Virus record (IMG/VR): IMGVR_UViG_3300044640_001290
Span: 1-31,995 of that record
Direction: 5' to 3' (one strand)
DNA: 31,995 bases
From: a virus
Shown: positions 8,372-17,516 of the stretch, piece after piece
How positions within the stretch are numbered: position 1 is the first letter of the stretch
Layout of the letters: each line of letters opens with the position of its first letter
The notes under the pieces: model-generated
The model's database searches: none
What the model was told of the DNA's origin: nothing
The model's input: the letters and a program-made list of their open reading frames with translations, nothing else
Made by a program: the position numbers and the translations under genes

Positions 8372-9378
8372 TATACTAGTTTTTTAAATTTAAAATAAAT
8401 ATTACTAAAACTGTAAGCTATTTTAGATACAAATAATGCTAAACTCATAGTGTTATCATAATACACATCAAATTGATCAGTAATATCATTATTCAAACTA
8501 TCTGTAACAGTGAAGTTCTGAACTTGAGTTGGAGCAATAGCAAAGCAAATTCTACCTATCTCAGTGTAATTTACAATGTGTCCTTGTTCAAAAGTAGAAA
8601 AAGGTAAGTTTGGTTTAGTTGCAATAAAAGCAGGATTAAGTAAAGGAATGATATCATTAATATCATCTAGAATATTATCTAATTGCCAGTAGTAAACTAT
8701 ACTTCCTGCTTCAAGTTGATCAATAATATCTGTAACACTCACACCTAATTTTTTAATACATTTTGAAATTTTACTAAACTTATATTTGGTAGCAATGTAA
8801 GATGCTTCTTCAGTATCTTCAGCCATAGCATAATCTTTATAATAAAAAGATGCATAGTAATAACTTAGTATTTTTAACATAGGTTCTTTAACAGAAGCAG
8901 AACCAAATACTTTTTCATTAATAATAGTGCAGATTACTTCATCAGTAAAATCACATACACTACTTTGAGTTATTAGATTAACATAAGTCTGATAAGTAGG
9001 ATAACTTATAGAGTTTATAGCAAAAGATTTCATATAAGCTCCAAGGTAATCTTGACATTCATTACACTCTGCACACTCATCACATTTAGCACAGCCACAC
9101 AATAATTTCTCTGCATCTGCAATAAAAGAAGTAAGTAAGTTTTGAAAAGTTTCTACTGTAAATGAGTCTGTACTAAGTGCAGTAGATAAATCTATAGTGT
9201 AGTTACCATCTGTAGCAAAATTAATAGTAACTGTACTTCCAGGTTGTATAGTACCTGTAGAAATTACATTATCAGCATCACACAAATTCTTAACTATTTG
9301 GTATTCCATTACAATACTCTCTTCATTCTTAAGAGTATGTACATCCTTGTATTCAGTATATGTATATGATAATGCCAT
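8371..9378 (-). CDS. Virion structural protein with Cys-rich centre
   Basis: 335 aa from ATG 9378 (MALSYTYTEYK). The frame extends 8 codons further up to a TTG, but ATG is the more probable start. A tight cysteine cluster (CGCAKCDECAECNECQDY, about residues 89-106) divides an N-terminal beta domain from a mainly helical C-terminal part. The start lies downstream of a strong terminator hairpin (9418-9449), so expression may need its own promoter or readthrough. It is coupled by TAATG to the first fibre gene. Position suggests a tail or fibre-attachment protein; no family was recognised with certainty. Confidence 0.55.
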   Translation of the reverse strand: MALSYTYTEYKDVHTLKNEESIVMEYQIVKNLCDADNVISTGTIQPGSTVTINFATDGNYTIDLSTALSTDSFTVETFQNLLTSFIADAEKLLCGCAKCDECAECNECQDYLGAYMKSFAINSISYPTYQTYVNLITQSSVCDFTDEVICTIINEKVFGSASVKEPMLKILSYYYASFYYKDYAMAEDTEEASYIATKYKFSKISKCIKKLGVSVTDIIDQLEAGSIVYYWQLDNILDDINDIIPLLNPAFIATKPNLPFSTFEQGHIVNYTEIGRICFAIAPTQVQNFTVTDSLNNDITDQFDVYYDNTMSLALFVSKIAYSFSNIYFKFKKLV

Positions 9379-9417
9379 GAGAAGAAAGTTTATAAGGTTC
9401 AAATATACAAAAAAATA

Positions 9418-9449
9418 AAAACATCTCTATTGGTAAATAGAGATGTTTT
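9418..9449 (-). terminator. Strong bidirectional terminator in the late operon
   Basis: ACATCTCTATT (9421-9431) and AATAGAGATGT (9436-9446) form a perfect 11-bp stem with a 4-base loop, and flanking A and T runs extend it by three more pairs. On the leftward strand it is followed by TTTTTATTTTTTT, and on the other strand by TTTTATTT. It lies after the virion gene at 9471-10631 and before the next leftward gene, so it would limit expression of the downstream fibre genes. Confidence 0.85.
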
Positions 9450-9470
9450 ATTTAATAGCTTATTTTAATA

Positions 9471-10631
9471 CTATGCTCTTAGAGGTTGTTCTAAAGGAGT
9501 ATTAGTAATCCAAGCTCGTAAGAAATCTACCAATTCATCTTGAGTGTCTGTACAGTCTCCATCTTTACATGGGAATGCAAATACAGTGCTCAAAGGATTG
9601 CTATACTCTTGCCATCCTGATTCAGAACTTTGGTTATATTCCAAGATAACTTGGTTATAAGAAGTGTTCTTATCAGCTAAGAAAGTGATATTGCCATAAG
9701 CAGTACCAGTTACTTGAGACAATTTGTATGGTCCTGAACCAGCCCAACCTGAAGCATGATACTCTTTTTGTTGGATATTAATACCTGTACCTTGTGCAAA
9801 AGTAGGGTATTGGTTAATAGTGGTTGCACCTGAACATCCAAAACCTTCAATTAAAGAAACAATCAAAGTAGTTTCTAATAATTTGTAGTAGTGTAAGTTT
9901 ACTTGGCAGAAAGAACCAATAGACAAAGGTTGACTGATCAATTTAAAATCAGCAAATACTTGGTCAGCAGCTACAGCAGTAGAGTTGAACACAATTAATT
10001 GTGCAACATCTTCTGGAGTTACTTCATCACCAGTAGCATAGTCATTATCAGTATCATGGTCATCTGAAGTAATTTCTTGTCTTGCAACAAATACTGCTTG
10101 AACTAATCCAGAAATATCTGCATTAACTACATCTACCATTAATTGGCTTAATACGTTAGCATCTAAGCTACCACATCCTTCAGCACAATCATCACAGCAA
10201 GGAGTTTTAACCATGTAAGCTTTGCTAAATTGGTTATAACCTTGGATTCTGTTGATTTTTGCATTACGGAATTCTACACGGATACCATACTCAGTATCAC
10301 ATTCTGCTCTAAAGTTACCTACAGTAACTTCCATAGGTTCACCTGAAGTACAATCTACTTCTGTAAATCCTACTACACCTTTTCTTTGAATTACTTGACC
10401 TGCAGAAAATCTGAAGTCAGTACTTCCATTGTCTTTTTGATAAGCCTGTGCAAAGAAAATTTCATTTGGCATAGGATTAGTAAAAGCGTCTATAGATTCA
10501 TTGGTAGCTGCATCAAATGCACCAATTTGTCCATTATTCAAATCTTCAATAGCATTTCCATTTCCAAAGAAATTACCATCACAGTTACTCTCTACGAGTA
10601 CTGAAAAAACATCATTGTTACGATTACTCAT
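9471..10631 (-). CDS. Probable abundant virion protein
   Basis: 386 aa, Asn/Asp/Gly/Ser-rich with few Lys, typical of an exported-shell or tail structural protein. It contains TPCCDDCAEGCGSLD (about 143-157) and a C-terminal segment FPCKDGDCTDTQDELVDFLR. No catalytic motif is visible. Codons contain more C and G than those of its fibre neighbours, as in the capsid gene, and it is followed at once by a strong terminator (9418-9449). Both suggest high expression. It lies between the ring-type connector (10649-11350) and the fibre block. I infer a major tail, auxiliary capsid or head-fibre component; the family was not identified. Its stop is TAG. Confidence 0.6.
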   Translation of the reverse strand: MSNRNNDVFSVLVESNCDGNFFGNGNAIEDLNNGQIGAFDAATNESIDAFTNPMPNEIFFAQAYQKDNGSTDFRFSAGQVIQRKGVVGFTEVDCTSGEPMEVTVGNFRAECDTEYGIRVEFRNAKINRIQGYNQFSKAYMVKTPCCDDCAEGCGSLDANVLSQLMVDVVNADISGLVQAVFVARQEITSDDHDTDNDYATGDEVTPEDVAQLIVFNSTAVAADQVFADFKLISQPLSIGSFCQVNLHYYKLLETTLIVSLIEGFGCSGATTINQYPTFAQGTGINIQQKEYHASGWAGSGPYKLSQVTGTAYGNITFLADKNTSYNQVILEYNQSSESGWQEYSNPLSTVFAFPCKDGDCTDTQDELVDFLRAWITNTPLEQPLRA

Positions 10632-10648
10632 GACTTTTAGTTATTTAA

Positions 10649-11350
10649 TTAAACAATCTGATTAAAACCTAACTTACTAGCTTTAACTTGTAAGTCTGAA
10701 GTTTGCACTTCACTTGCTGCAAGCATCACTGCTATATCAACAATTTCCCTATGTACATGTGCAGGAAGATCACATTGAACAGTACCTGTTAAAGTTATCC
10801 CAGAAGGGTGAACATAACTTCCTGTTCCAAAATCTTGTGCATTATGAAAATAGGGCCATTTTCTAATATATGTCAGTTTAGCTTCATCTATTGTAAATGT
10901 ACCATCTGTAAAGGATTGAATACCTTGAGAGTTATAAACTCCGTTGACTTCTCTCCATTCAAAGCTGGCATTATAAAATGTACTTTCTTCAAACAAGTCT
11001 CTGTGCTCTCTAATGTAGAGCACAGCTTCTTGTGATTTGCAATTATTTTTTGATAGTCTTACTCTACATCTTACAAAATATAAGTAGTCTGCAGGTAAGG
11101 TAATTAAACTATTACTAACAGGTAACCAAGTTCCTTCTGTAACAATAGATTTAATATCATCAATTATTCTCTGACTAGACTCAAAACCAAGACCATTCTC
11201 TACTTTAGGTTGTGACACTCTTTTAACAAAAAGTTCAGCAGCCTCATTGAGGAACCAATCAATCTCAGGAACTAAAAAGTTCTTGTTCTTTTGGCTATCT
11301 ACTTTATTGAACTTCTTCTTAAAGTCATAGTGCATTTCCCTAGTGGTCAT
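10649..11350 (-). CDS. Head-tail connector / ring protein (tail tubular type)
   Basis: 233 aa. Helical N-terminus (NFLVPEIDWFLNEAAELFVK, 25-44), central beta region (SLITLPADYLYFVRCRVRL), and a C-terminal helix (AHVHREIVDIAVMLAASEVQ) ending KASKLG. This helix-beta-helix plan and length match the P22 gp4 / T7 gp11-like adaptors and the ring proteins of crAss-like phages, which form dodecameric rings below the portal. It lies 5 bp after the head protein gene at 11356 and starts in the run capsid protein, head protein, connector. Assignment to the connector class is fairly secure; which ring it forms is not. Confidence 0.65.
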   Translation of the reverse strand: MTTREMHYDFKKKFNKVDSQKNKNFLVPEIDWFLNEAAELFVKRVSQPKVENGLGFESSQRIIDDIKSIVTEGTWLPVSNSLITLPADYLYFVRCRVRLSKNNCKSQEAVLYIREHRDLFEESTFYNASFEWREVNGVYNSQGIQSFTDGTFTIDEAKLTYIRKWPYFHNAQDFGTGSYVHPSGITLTGTVQCDLPAHVHREIVDIAVMLAASEVQTSDLQVKASKLGFNQIV

Positions 11351-11355
11351 AGCTC

Positions 11356-12159
11356 TTAGTTATTAATCTTAGACAATATCAACATTTTTATATCCTGATT
11401 TTCTTCTTTAGAAAGGTACTCAGCAACCTCAATTTCATCAATACCTAAAGGAGAATCCATGTGGAAAATTCTTTGTCCTTCTTTTCTTAAAACAGATTTC
11501 TGTAAGGCTTCTAAAACAAGAGCATGTGATGCAGTTGTTTTCTTATCCATATTCAGGTGTCTTAAGAACTCTCCTGGGTCTTTTGTAATAATCTTATCTA
11601 ACTCCACAGCAACAAAATCCTGTGATTGGTTCTTCATATTCTTACCACCTAATACTAAGATAAGTTGTATCTTTCTGTCTAGGCTTAATTTAGAAGCTTC
11701 AATAATAGCAGTATTCTTTTGCTCTACTTTACTTGCTAATACTTGAGCTTGTTCTGCCTCATCAAAAATAACATGAGTAGCTTCAGGCCAAGCACCTTGA
11801 TCATACTCTGCCATTGAATTGGCAACATACTTACTGGCTTTCATAACTCTTACTTTAATAAAGTCTAGAGCATTTGCCATGTCAAAGAACATTGTGTTAT
11901 TCTCTAATTTGATAACTGCCATTCCTGAATCCCAAAATGGGTGAGGGTTATCTGAATTGTAGTTATCTGATAAATCATAACTAACATTTCTTTTGGCTAA
12001 TTCTTTAATGTCTTCAGCACTTAATCCTGTAGCATACTTCATTGTATTACCATCTACTAAGGCTTGAATTTTTTTAGGTCTTGTGAAAGACTCTTGACCT
12101 GTTTTATTGTGCCATCTTTTTGACTCAATAGGTCTGACTTCAACTTTTACTGATGCCAT
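11356..12159 (-). CDS. Conserved head-module protein of unknown function
   Basis: 267 aa, lysine- and glutamate-rich, mainly helical after residue 95. It reads MASVKVEVRPIESKRWHNKT..., a central DFIKVRVMKASKYVANSMAE and a C-terminal KEENQDIKMLILSKINN. N-terminal residues describe a beta-type 'ALVDG' segment and a PHPFWDSGMAVIKLENNTMF strand. It sits directly downstream of the capsid gene (separated by a 22-aa minigene and a hairpin) and upstream of the connector. Such positions usually hold auxiliary head, head-completion or cargo proteins. I do not recognise a named family. Confidence 0.5.
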   Translation of the reverse strand: MASVKVEVRPIESKRWHNKTGQESFTRPKKIQALVDGNTMKYATGLSAEDIKELAKRNVSYDLSDNYNSDNPHPFWDSGMAVIKLENNTMFFDMANALDFIKVRVMKASKYVANSMAEYDQGAWPEATHVIFDEAEQAQVLASKVEQKNTAIIEASKLSLDRKIQLILVLGGKNMKNQSQDFVAVELDKIITKDPGEFLRHLNMDKKTTASHALVLEALQKSVLRKEGQRIFHMDSPLGIDEIEVAEYLSKEENQDIKMLILSKINN

Positions 12160-12221
12160 AATTTTTTTCTCTTTAAATTAATGAACTTGTTTAAGGAAAA
12201 CCTTTTTCCCTTTACCACCAA

Positions 12222-12243
12222 AAGCTCCCTGTTACAGGAGCTT
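12222..12243 (-). terminator. Hairpin after the capsid gene
   Basis: AAGCTCC (12222-12228) pairs with GGAGCTT (12237-12243) around an 8-base loop. On the leftward strand the stem is followed by a short T stretch (TTTTGG) only, so it may be a partial terminator or an RNA-processing/stability element that raises capsid mRNA relative to downstream genes. Confidence 0.5.
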
Positions 12244-12262
12244 GTTGATAGATAATACAATA

Positions 12263-12331
12263 TTATTTTCTTGGTTTCGGCTTCATTCCACCTGTCTTAG
12301 GTTTACATGAAGTTGAAGTACTAATCTTCAT
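12263..12331 (-). CDS. 22-aa Lys/Ser-rich minigene behind the capsid gene
   Basis: The ATG at 12331 lies 1 bp after the capsid stop codon. The frame gives MKISTSTSCKPKTGG then MKPKPRK and TAA. The peptide has seven basic and no acidic residues and resembles in composition the two other tiny basic proteins at 4073-4210 and 19668-19814. It is followed by a hairpin, which makes a capsid-minigene transcription unit plausible. It is too short for family recognition; the placement right after a highly expressed stop codon is the only support for translation. Confidence 0.45.
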   Translation of the reverse strand: MKISTSTSCKPKTGGMKPKPRK

Positions 12332-12332
12332 C

Positions 12333-13790
12333 TTAGTTACGAGACAAGATTAACTCACCACATTTAGTGATGTCATGGATATGGATACCACATGATTTTT
12401 CAACATGCATTTCATAGTAAGAACCAGAGTGTGCAGAAGAACCACCATTTTTAGGACCATAAGGACCATACATACCTTCAACATAAGTAAAGGCAAAACC
12501 ATCTTTCTTGTTCATAATCTTGATGTTAGAGTTTTTAGACTCTCCAGAGAAATCTAAGAAAGTAATACGCTGAGACTCAATAGGGAATCCAGTTACTTCA
12601 TCAATTTCAAAGTTAATCTCTCTATCATCATACAATGGGTTATGGATAAGCTCTAAGCTAGCACCATTTGCCATGTTATATTTCACGAATTGGTAACCTG
12701 CCTCAAGTGCATTAGTGTGTACTGAGTTAGTCACTTTGTTAGTGTATACCTCAATATTTTTAATGAAACCTGATTTGTTTTGCCAATCTTGTATTGCTCT
12801 GTGGAATTGCAACATACCATACTCACCTGTAAAACCTTTAACTTGACGGCCTTGACCTGGTTTAACACGAGAATAGAAAATATCTTGCAAGTACTCTTCA
12901 ATTAACTTAGCAGTTAAGTGAGAATAACGGTGTTGGTGAGAATCTTCCAATTGCTCTTGGATTCCAGGACCCATTCTTACTGGTCTACCATTAGCACCTA
13001 ATACAGTATCTGCAGATCTTGAATACCAATATCCACGTTCTACTTCTCTGTACCATTGTTGCCAATATTCAACTTCAGCATAACGCATCCATGAATTATG
13101 ATAAGCACCTTTAGAATCAGGAATAGCTACAGCCAATACTTCAGTTGAAGCATAGTCAGTAATACGATATTCTTTACGATATTTAGACATTCTATTACGG
13201 AAAGCAATAGGTAAGCTAAATACAGTAGAACCTGATTGTTCAGCAGCTTCTTCATATTGAGAGAACAATTTACCCCATTGTTGTCCTGGTTTCAAATATT
13301 TAACAGGCATAAATGCTTGTGGATCATCTGAATTCATTCTAACAGTATAAACAGTTCCATCACCATGTTTTACACCTTGGTTTTGGATACGAACTTGATA
13401 CTTTTTGTTAGAGGTACCTGGCATGATAACATCCCCTGGTAAATACCAATTTTCATCAAGTTTAATTTTGAATGTTTTTTTGAATTTACCTGGAGTCAAG
13501 TTTCCTTCAGATTCAACATTCTCTACAACAACTAGAGGTCTAGTGTTTGCACCTTTTAATTCCCACTCCCATTCTGTATTACCAATAGTTTCTTCTGTCT
13601 TAGAGTTACCCATCAACAATGAAGACATTGGATTGTCAGAATAATAATTCTGAGCTGAGAAAAGTTTGTCCATTTCTCCTAAGATACGGTGTGGTTTTGC
13701 AATCAAAGCAGCACCTAAGTGAGACTGCTCAGTCATGTTTGCATTCCATTCCATCTCTTTCACGAGAAGTCTACTTCCTAATGTAGCCAT
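12333..13790 (-). CDS. Major capsid protein
   Basis: 485 aa, in the expected place after scaffold and portal, and the usual length for crAss-like capsid proteins. It is rich in Tyr, Trp and Gly, with segments such as EVEYWQQWYREVERGYWYSR and a C-terminal HVEKSCGIHIHDITKCGELI. Codons are richer in C than neighbours (for example many ACC, GGT, AAC), which suggests selection for high expression. HK97-like fold is assumed from the phage class; the family was assigned by position, length and general resemblance. The next gene is a basic minigene 1 bp downstream and a hairpin, so its transcript may be separately stabilised. Confidence 0.8.
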   Translation of the reverse strand: MATLGSRLLVKEMEWNANMTEQSHLGAALIAKPHRILGEMDKLFSAQNYYSDNPMSSLLMGNSKTEETIGNTEWEWELKGANTRPLVVVENVESEGNLTPGKFKKTFKIKLDENWYLPGDVIMPGTSNKKYQVRIQNQGVKHGDGTVYTVRMNSDDPQAFMPVKYLKPGQQWGKLFSQYEEAAEQSGSTVFSLPIAFRNRMSKYRKEYRITDYASTEVLAVAIPDSKGAYHNSWMRYAEVEYWQQWYREVERGYWYSRSADTVLGANGRPVRMGPGIQEQLEDSHQHRYSHLTAKLIEEYLQDIFYSRVKPGQGRQVKGFTGEYGMLQFHRAIQDWQNKSGFIKNIEVYTNKVTNSVHTNALEAGYQFVKYNMANGASLELIHNPLYDDREINFEIDEVTGFPIESQRITFLDFSGESKNSNIKIMNKKDGFAFTYVEGMYGPYGPKNGGSSAHSGSYYEMHVEKSCGIHIHDITKCGELILSRN

Positions 13791-13829
13791 TTTGCATTTA
13801 ATTTAGAGTTAATAATATATAGTTTTAAT

Positions 13830-14984
13830 TTAGTCTAGGTAGTCCCAAACTGCCTTTTTACTTGATTTAGTTTCCCCACCTGAGTTAGACAACCTTTGTG
13901 TCTTATCTACTCTTTGGAGTTCATCTTTAATTCCTCTTGCTGCTTGAGATTGTTTCTTTCTCTCAATAGAACTGAAATCAAAATCTGACTTTAAAAGTTT
14001 AGCAAGTAAAACAATTTTGTCTTTATCTGCCATCACTTTAAATAAATCTGCCTGCATCTCACTTACTACTCTGCCATCTTGTAATTCTACAGTTGGCTCT
14101 GAAATATAAGTAGGAAGAACTGTTTTATCTTGTTTAGATAGAGGTAATCCTCCTGTCTCATCTAAACTATTGATATGACTAGTAATATTAGTTTTATACT
14201 CTCTAGCCTGTTTCTTTCTATATTCTACAGCTTGTTTTTGTCTTTCAACTTGACCTGCTGTTTCTTCTTCTTGTGCTGCTACAATTCTATCAAAAGATTT
14301 TTTAGCAATTCCTTCAAGTTTATCTTTCTCTTTTAAGAATTCAATTTGAGCATCAATGTATTCTTGGTCATGACCTTGGCTTCTTAATTCCATGGTTACT
14401 GCAAGAACTTGCACATCTTCATTATCAATATCACTATTCTTATTGATTCCTGAAGTAGCAGTCTGAATCATTTTACCTAACAATTCTCCTACATCTCCAC
14501 CTTTAGAGGCAAACTTAATAAGTTGCTTTAGTTCATCAGGTAAATCTTTAATAGTAGCTTCAACTTCTTTTTCTAAAGATTGTTCCCAAGAATCTTCTAA
14601 TAGATGCTCAGCATCTTCTTCAGTAAGTTCTTGACCTTCTTCTAATTCAAAATCTACTAATCCTTTTTCTTTTAAAAATTCTAAAGTAGTTTTTGAAGAA
14701 ATATTAGATGTACCTGTAGAAGCAGGTGCTCCTGCATTATCATCTTCCTCTTCATCTTTTTTACTTACAGGACTTGTAAAGTCTTTGAATTGGTCTTCTA
14801 GAATCTTTTCTTCTTCTAGAGTTTTTTCTTCTTCTTCTTTCTTTTTTGCAGTGTCTTCTACATCATTCTTTTCAACTGATGTGATTACATCTTCTACTAA
14901 ATTAGTTTCTCCGAAGAAATCATGTTGTTGAGATGCATCTTCCCAACCTCCAAACTGATCAATGGTTTTCTCTGTTCCACTCAT
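13830..14984 (-). CDS. Scaffolding protein (acidic, coiled-coil)
   Basis: 384 aa, strongly acidic with long predicted helices. Residues about 46-62 are a KKKEEEEKTLEEEK run and 76-82 a DEEEDDN run, followed by an Ala/Ser/Thr linker and helical segments up to a basic C-terminus (SSKKAVWDYLD). The gene lies between portal (15065) and capsid (12333), the classical scaffold position. The product would direct capsid shell assembly and then leave or be degraded; no protease gene is visible in the window. The C-terminal helix-turn with Lys/Arg is the usual capsid-binding part of scaffolds. The assignment is inferred from composition and position. Confidence 0.75.
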   Translation of the reverse strand: MSGTEKTIDQFGGWEDASQQHDFFGETNLVEDVITSVEKNDVEDTAKKKEEEEKTLEEEKILEDQFKDFTSPVSKKDEEEDDNAGAPASTGTSNISSKTTLEFLKEKGLVDFELEEGQELTEEDAEHLLEDSWEQSLEKEVEATIKDLPDELKQLIKFASKGGDVGELLGKMIQTATSGINKNSDIDNEDVQVLAVTMELRSQGHDQEYIDAQIEFLKEKDKLEGIAKKSFDRIVAAQEEETAGQVERQKQAVEYRKKQAREYKTNITSHINSLDETGGLPLSKQDKTVLPTYISEPTVELQDGRVVSEMQADLFKVMADKDKIVLLAKLLKSDFDFSSIERKKQSQAARGIKDELQRVDKTQRLSNSGGETKSSKKAVWDYLD

Positions 14985-15018
14985 AATTGTGACAAATTTA
15001 AGTTTAATTATTTAATAA

Positions 15019-15059
15019 ATTACATTTCTAAAATGAAGTCTTCTCATTTAAAATGTAAT
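15019..15059 (-). terminator. Long hairpin between portal and scaffold genes
   Basis: ATTACATTT (15019-15027) pairs with AAATGTAAT (15051-15059), and inside it AAATGA (15031-15036) pairs with TCATTT (15044-15049) around a 7-base loop. On the leftward strand it is followed by TTTATTAAAT rather than a pure T-run. It could act as partial terminator, RNase site or stabiliser separating TerL-portal from scaffold-capsid transcripts. Confidence 0.5.
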
Positions 15060-15064
15060 AGCCT

Positions 15065-17482
15065 TTAATTAGAACTAGCTCCTTTTTGTGCTATTTCTTT
15101 TGCTTTAAGTTTATTCTTTTCTCTAGCATCTGATATTTGAAAATCTAACTGTCTATTTTCTTTTGCTAAAGTAGCTCTTTTAATTTCAGCATCTACTCCA
15201 TGTTTAGCAACTTCTAAAATATCAGGTACACCATCATTATCTTGATCTTTATTCATATCAAATCCCATAGACATAATAGTTTGTTTTTGGATTTGAGTTT
15301 TTCTATTTTCTGTCTCTTTAAGAACAATCATATCTGCTTCATGTTGCCATTGCTCTTTTTCATGCTCTTGTTGTTTAGCAGCAAGTTCAGCTTTAGCTTT
15401 TTCTTGTGCTTGTGCTGCAGCTTGCTCTCTATTAGCTCTAAGTTCTTCGGATACTAATAAAGCTTCTTCAGCTTCTTGTATACTATCTTGTTTGATAACT
15501 TTAAGTACATCAGACAACTCAATTTTTTGATTCTGCATTGCAGCATGAGCAAGTTGTTGAATAGTCTGTTTAATTTCTTCTGACATAGAAGAATCTTCCA
15601 TAAACAAACCTAAAGTGCTTTCATCAAGAAGATTTACATCCATTTGTAACATCTCTTGAGACATATCATCTAAAATATATGATATCTGTTTTTTATCTGA
15701 ATCAGCATAAGCAACTTTAGCTAAATCTACTAATCCTTGCAATACATTCTTTTTAATGCAATTATGCAAATCAAAGTAAGGTTCTAGCATGTGTGAAGTC
15801 TGTACTAAGTTTTGTTGGTTATTAGTTACTCTTTCAGATACAGAGGTTTGTCCTAATACAGGATCTGTAATACCTACTGCTTTACCACATTTTTGTTCTA
15901 AATAATCTGCAAGTTGAATGTATTTTTGAATATCAGAAGCTAATGAAAGATCTAAAGTTTTAGCAATAGTATTTACATCACTTTGATTCATTCCTTCTTC
16001 ATCAGGGTTGTACCACATAAAAGGAGTACTTTCAAAGAAGTATTGCCATTTTTTAAGGTCTATTCCAGAATCTGTAGGAATAGCATTAATGTTCATTAAA
16101 ATCTTTTTACCTTTATCTGAGGCAAGAAGTAACTCTAGTCTGTACATTACTATATTATAGTAATACTGATAAACTTTCATTCTATCCATTACAGAGGTAG
16201 GTTGTGAGTTTACATTGTCATAAATAGCCCCATAATAAGGTAAATGACATTTGTAAATATTATCTGGATCTTTGAACTGTCCTGGGACAGGTCTCATCTC
16301 CTTGTAGATATGCATTCCAATCTTATATCCTTCATATACTTCAGGAATCCATTCCCAAGTAATCTGAATGTCTCCCATAGCTTTATTAAGCTTGTAGGAC
16401 TCATCTACCATAAACTTAGTTTGAAGAACTCCATCTTCATCTAAGTAGTCTAACCATCCTATCTTTCTAAGACCTTTGAATACACAATGCAAAACTCTGA
16501 TTGCATTTTTGTCTTCATAAGTAAGATACTCATCAAAATTAAAAAGATTATCGTGTACTCTCTGAGTGATGTGATGATTATAGTTTCTCCAAAGAGTATC
16601 TATTTCTTTATCATCTAAATCAAAGGTCTGTACAATTTGTGAAGGGTGCATTCTATATTCAGCAGCAGCCCATTCTCCTTGCTCAATGTAGTCAAGATCA
16701 GAAGCTTTATCACAAGAAAATCTAACAGGATTTACAACTTTCATTGCAGGTTCTCCATTAATAATTCCTAACCAATAGACTTCATAAGCAGAGATTAATC
16801 CATGTTTCCAACCATTATTAAATTTCTTTTTAGCGTCAAGTTTTTTAATAAGGTAATTTAGTAGTTGTTGTCCTTGAACTTCAGCAGGGTCTCTATGATC
16901 TCTTTTCATATAAGCTCTAACTTTATCAGGAGTCATTTGCTCTATTTCAGATTCCATTTGAGACTGCATTTGCTGCATCTCTTGTTCAGTAAGTTGTCTT
17001 CCTTTCATCTGAGCTTGATACTCAACTTCTTTTTGCTGTCTAATAGGAGCCATTATAGATTGAACTACAAAGTCTCTAATTCTATTAGTTTCTTCTTCTA
17101 CTTTTCTATTTGATGCTTCTTTATTAGTGGCAATGATTCTATAACCAAAAGGTCTTTTCATTTCCATTCCAATAAGAGCTTTAATTCTATAAGAACAAAT
17201 ATCTCTATTAACCATTTGAGCAGGAAGTTCTCCCATCTCTGAACCATAAGGTGTAGCTACATAAGCAAAGTCAGATAAGTCAACAATGTTATTGAAGAGG
17301 TCATAATTAACTCTCATTCTTTTATACTCATTCACCCCTCCATATCCAATAGATAGGAAATTGGCTTTAGTATCATACATGTCAATCTTTTCTCTATACC
17401 AAAGAAAGTTATTATCTTCCTTTTCTTTTCTACTAAGTCTCTCAGTAGAATAGGACTTTGGTTGTGTAACTGGTTGATTCAT
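15065..17482 (-). CDS. Portal protein
   Basis: 805 aa, the size typical of crAss-like portals. N-terminal 230 residues include a basic/Gln-rich helical insertion (QMQSQMESEIEQM). The middle has the portal-like segment LLNYLIKKLDAKKKFNNGWK and IGWLDYLDEDGVLQ. The C-terminal third is a coiled coil with high Glu/Gln/Ala, consistent with a portal barrel. Residues 746-754 (DQDNDGVPD) form a calcium-binding-like DxDxDG loop. It lies between TerL and scaffold. The protein forms the dodecameric DNA gate of the head. Identification is strong by order and length. Confidence 0.85.
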   Translation of the reverse strand: MNQPVTQPKSYSTERLSRKEKEDNNFLWYREKIDMYDTKANFLSIGYGGVNEYKRMRVNYDLFNNIVDLSDFAYVATPYGSEMGELPAQMVNRDICSYRIKALIGMEMKRPFGYRIIATNKEASNRKVEEETNRIRDFVVQSIMAPIRQQKEVEYQAQMKGRQLTEQEMQQMQSQMESEIEQMTPDKVRAYMKRDHRDPAEVQGQQLLNYLIKKLDAKKKFNNGWKHGLISAYEVYWLGIINGEPAMKVVNPVRFSCDKASDLDYIEQGEWAAAEYRMHPSQIVQTFDLDDKEIDTLWRNYNHHITQRVHDNLFNFDEYLTYEDKNAIRVLHCVFKGLRKIGWLDYLDEDGVLQTKFMVDESYKLNKAMGDIQITWEWIPEVYEGYKIGMHIYKEMRPVPGQFKDPDNIYKCHLPYYGAIYDNVNSQPTSVMDRMKVYQYYYNIVMYRLELLLASDKGKKILMNINAIPTDSGIDLKKWQYFFESTPFMWYNPDEEGMNQSDVNTIAKTLDLSLASDIQKYIQLADYLEQKCGKAVGITDPVLGQTSVSERVTNNQQNLVQTSHMLEPYFDLHNCIKKNVLQGLVDLAKVAYADSDKKQISYILDDMSQEMLQMDVNLLDESTLGLFMEDSSMSEEIKQTIQQLAHAAMQNQKIELSDVLKVIKQDSIQEAEEALLVSEELRANREQAAAQAQEKAKAELAAKQQEHEKEQWQHEADMIVLKETENRKTQIQKQTIMSMGFDMNKDQDNDGVPDILEVAKHGVDAEIKRATLAKENRQLDFQISDAREKNKLKAKEIAQKGASSN

Positions 17483-17516
17483 TTTGTCTAAAGATAAGTA
17501 TTTACAAAAGTAATAA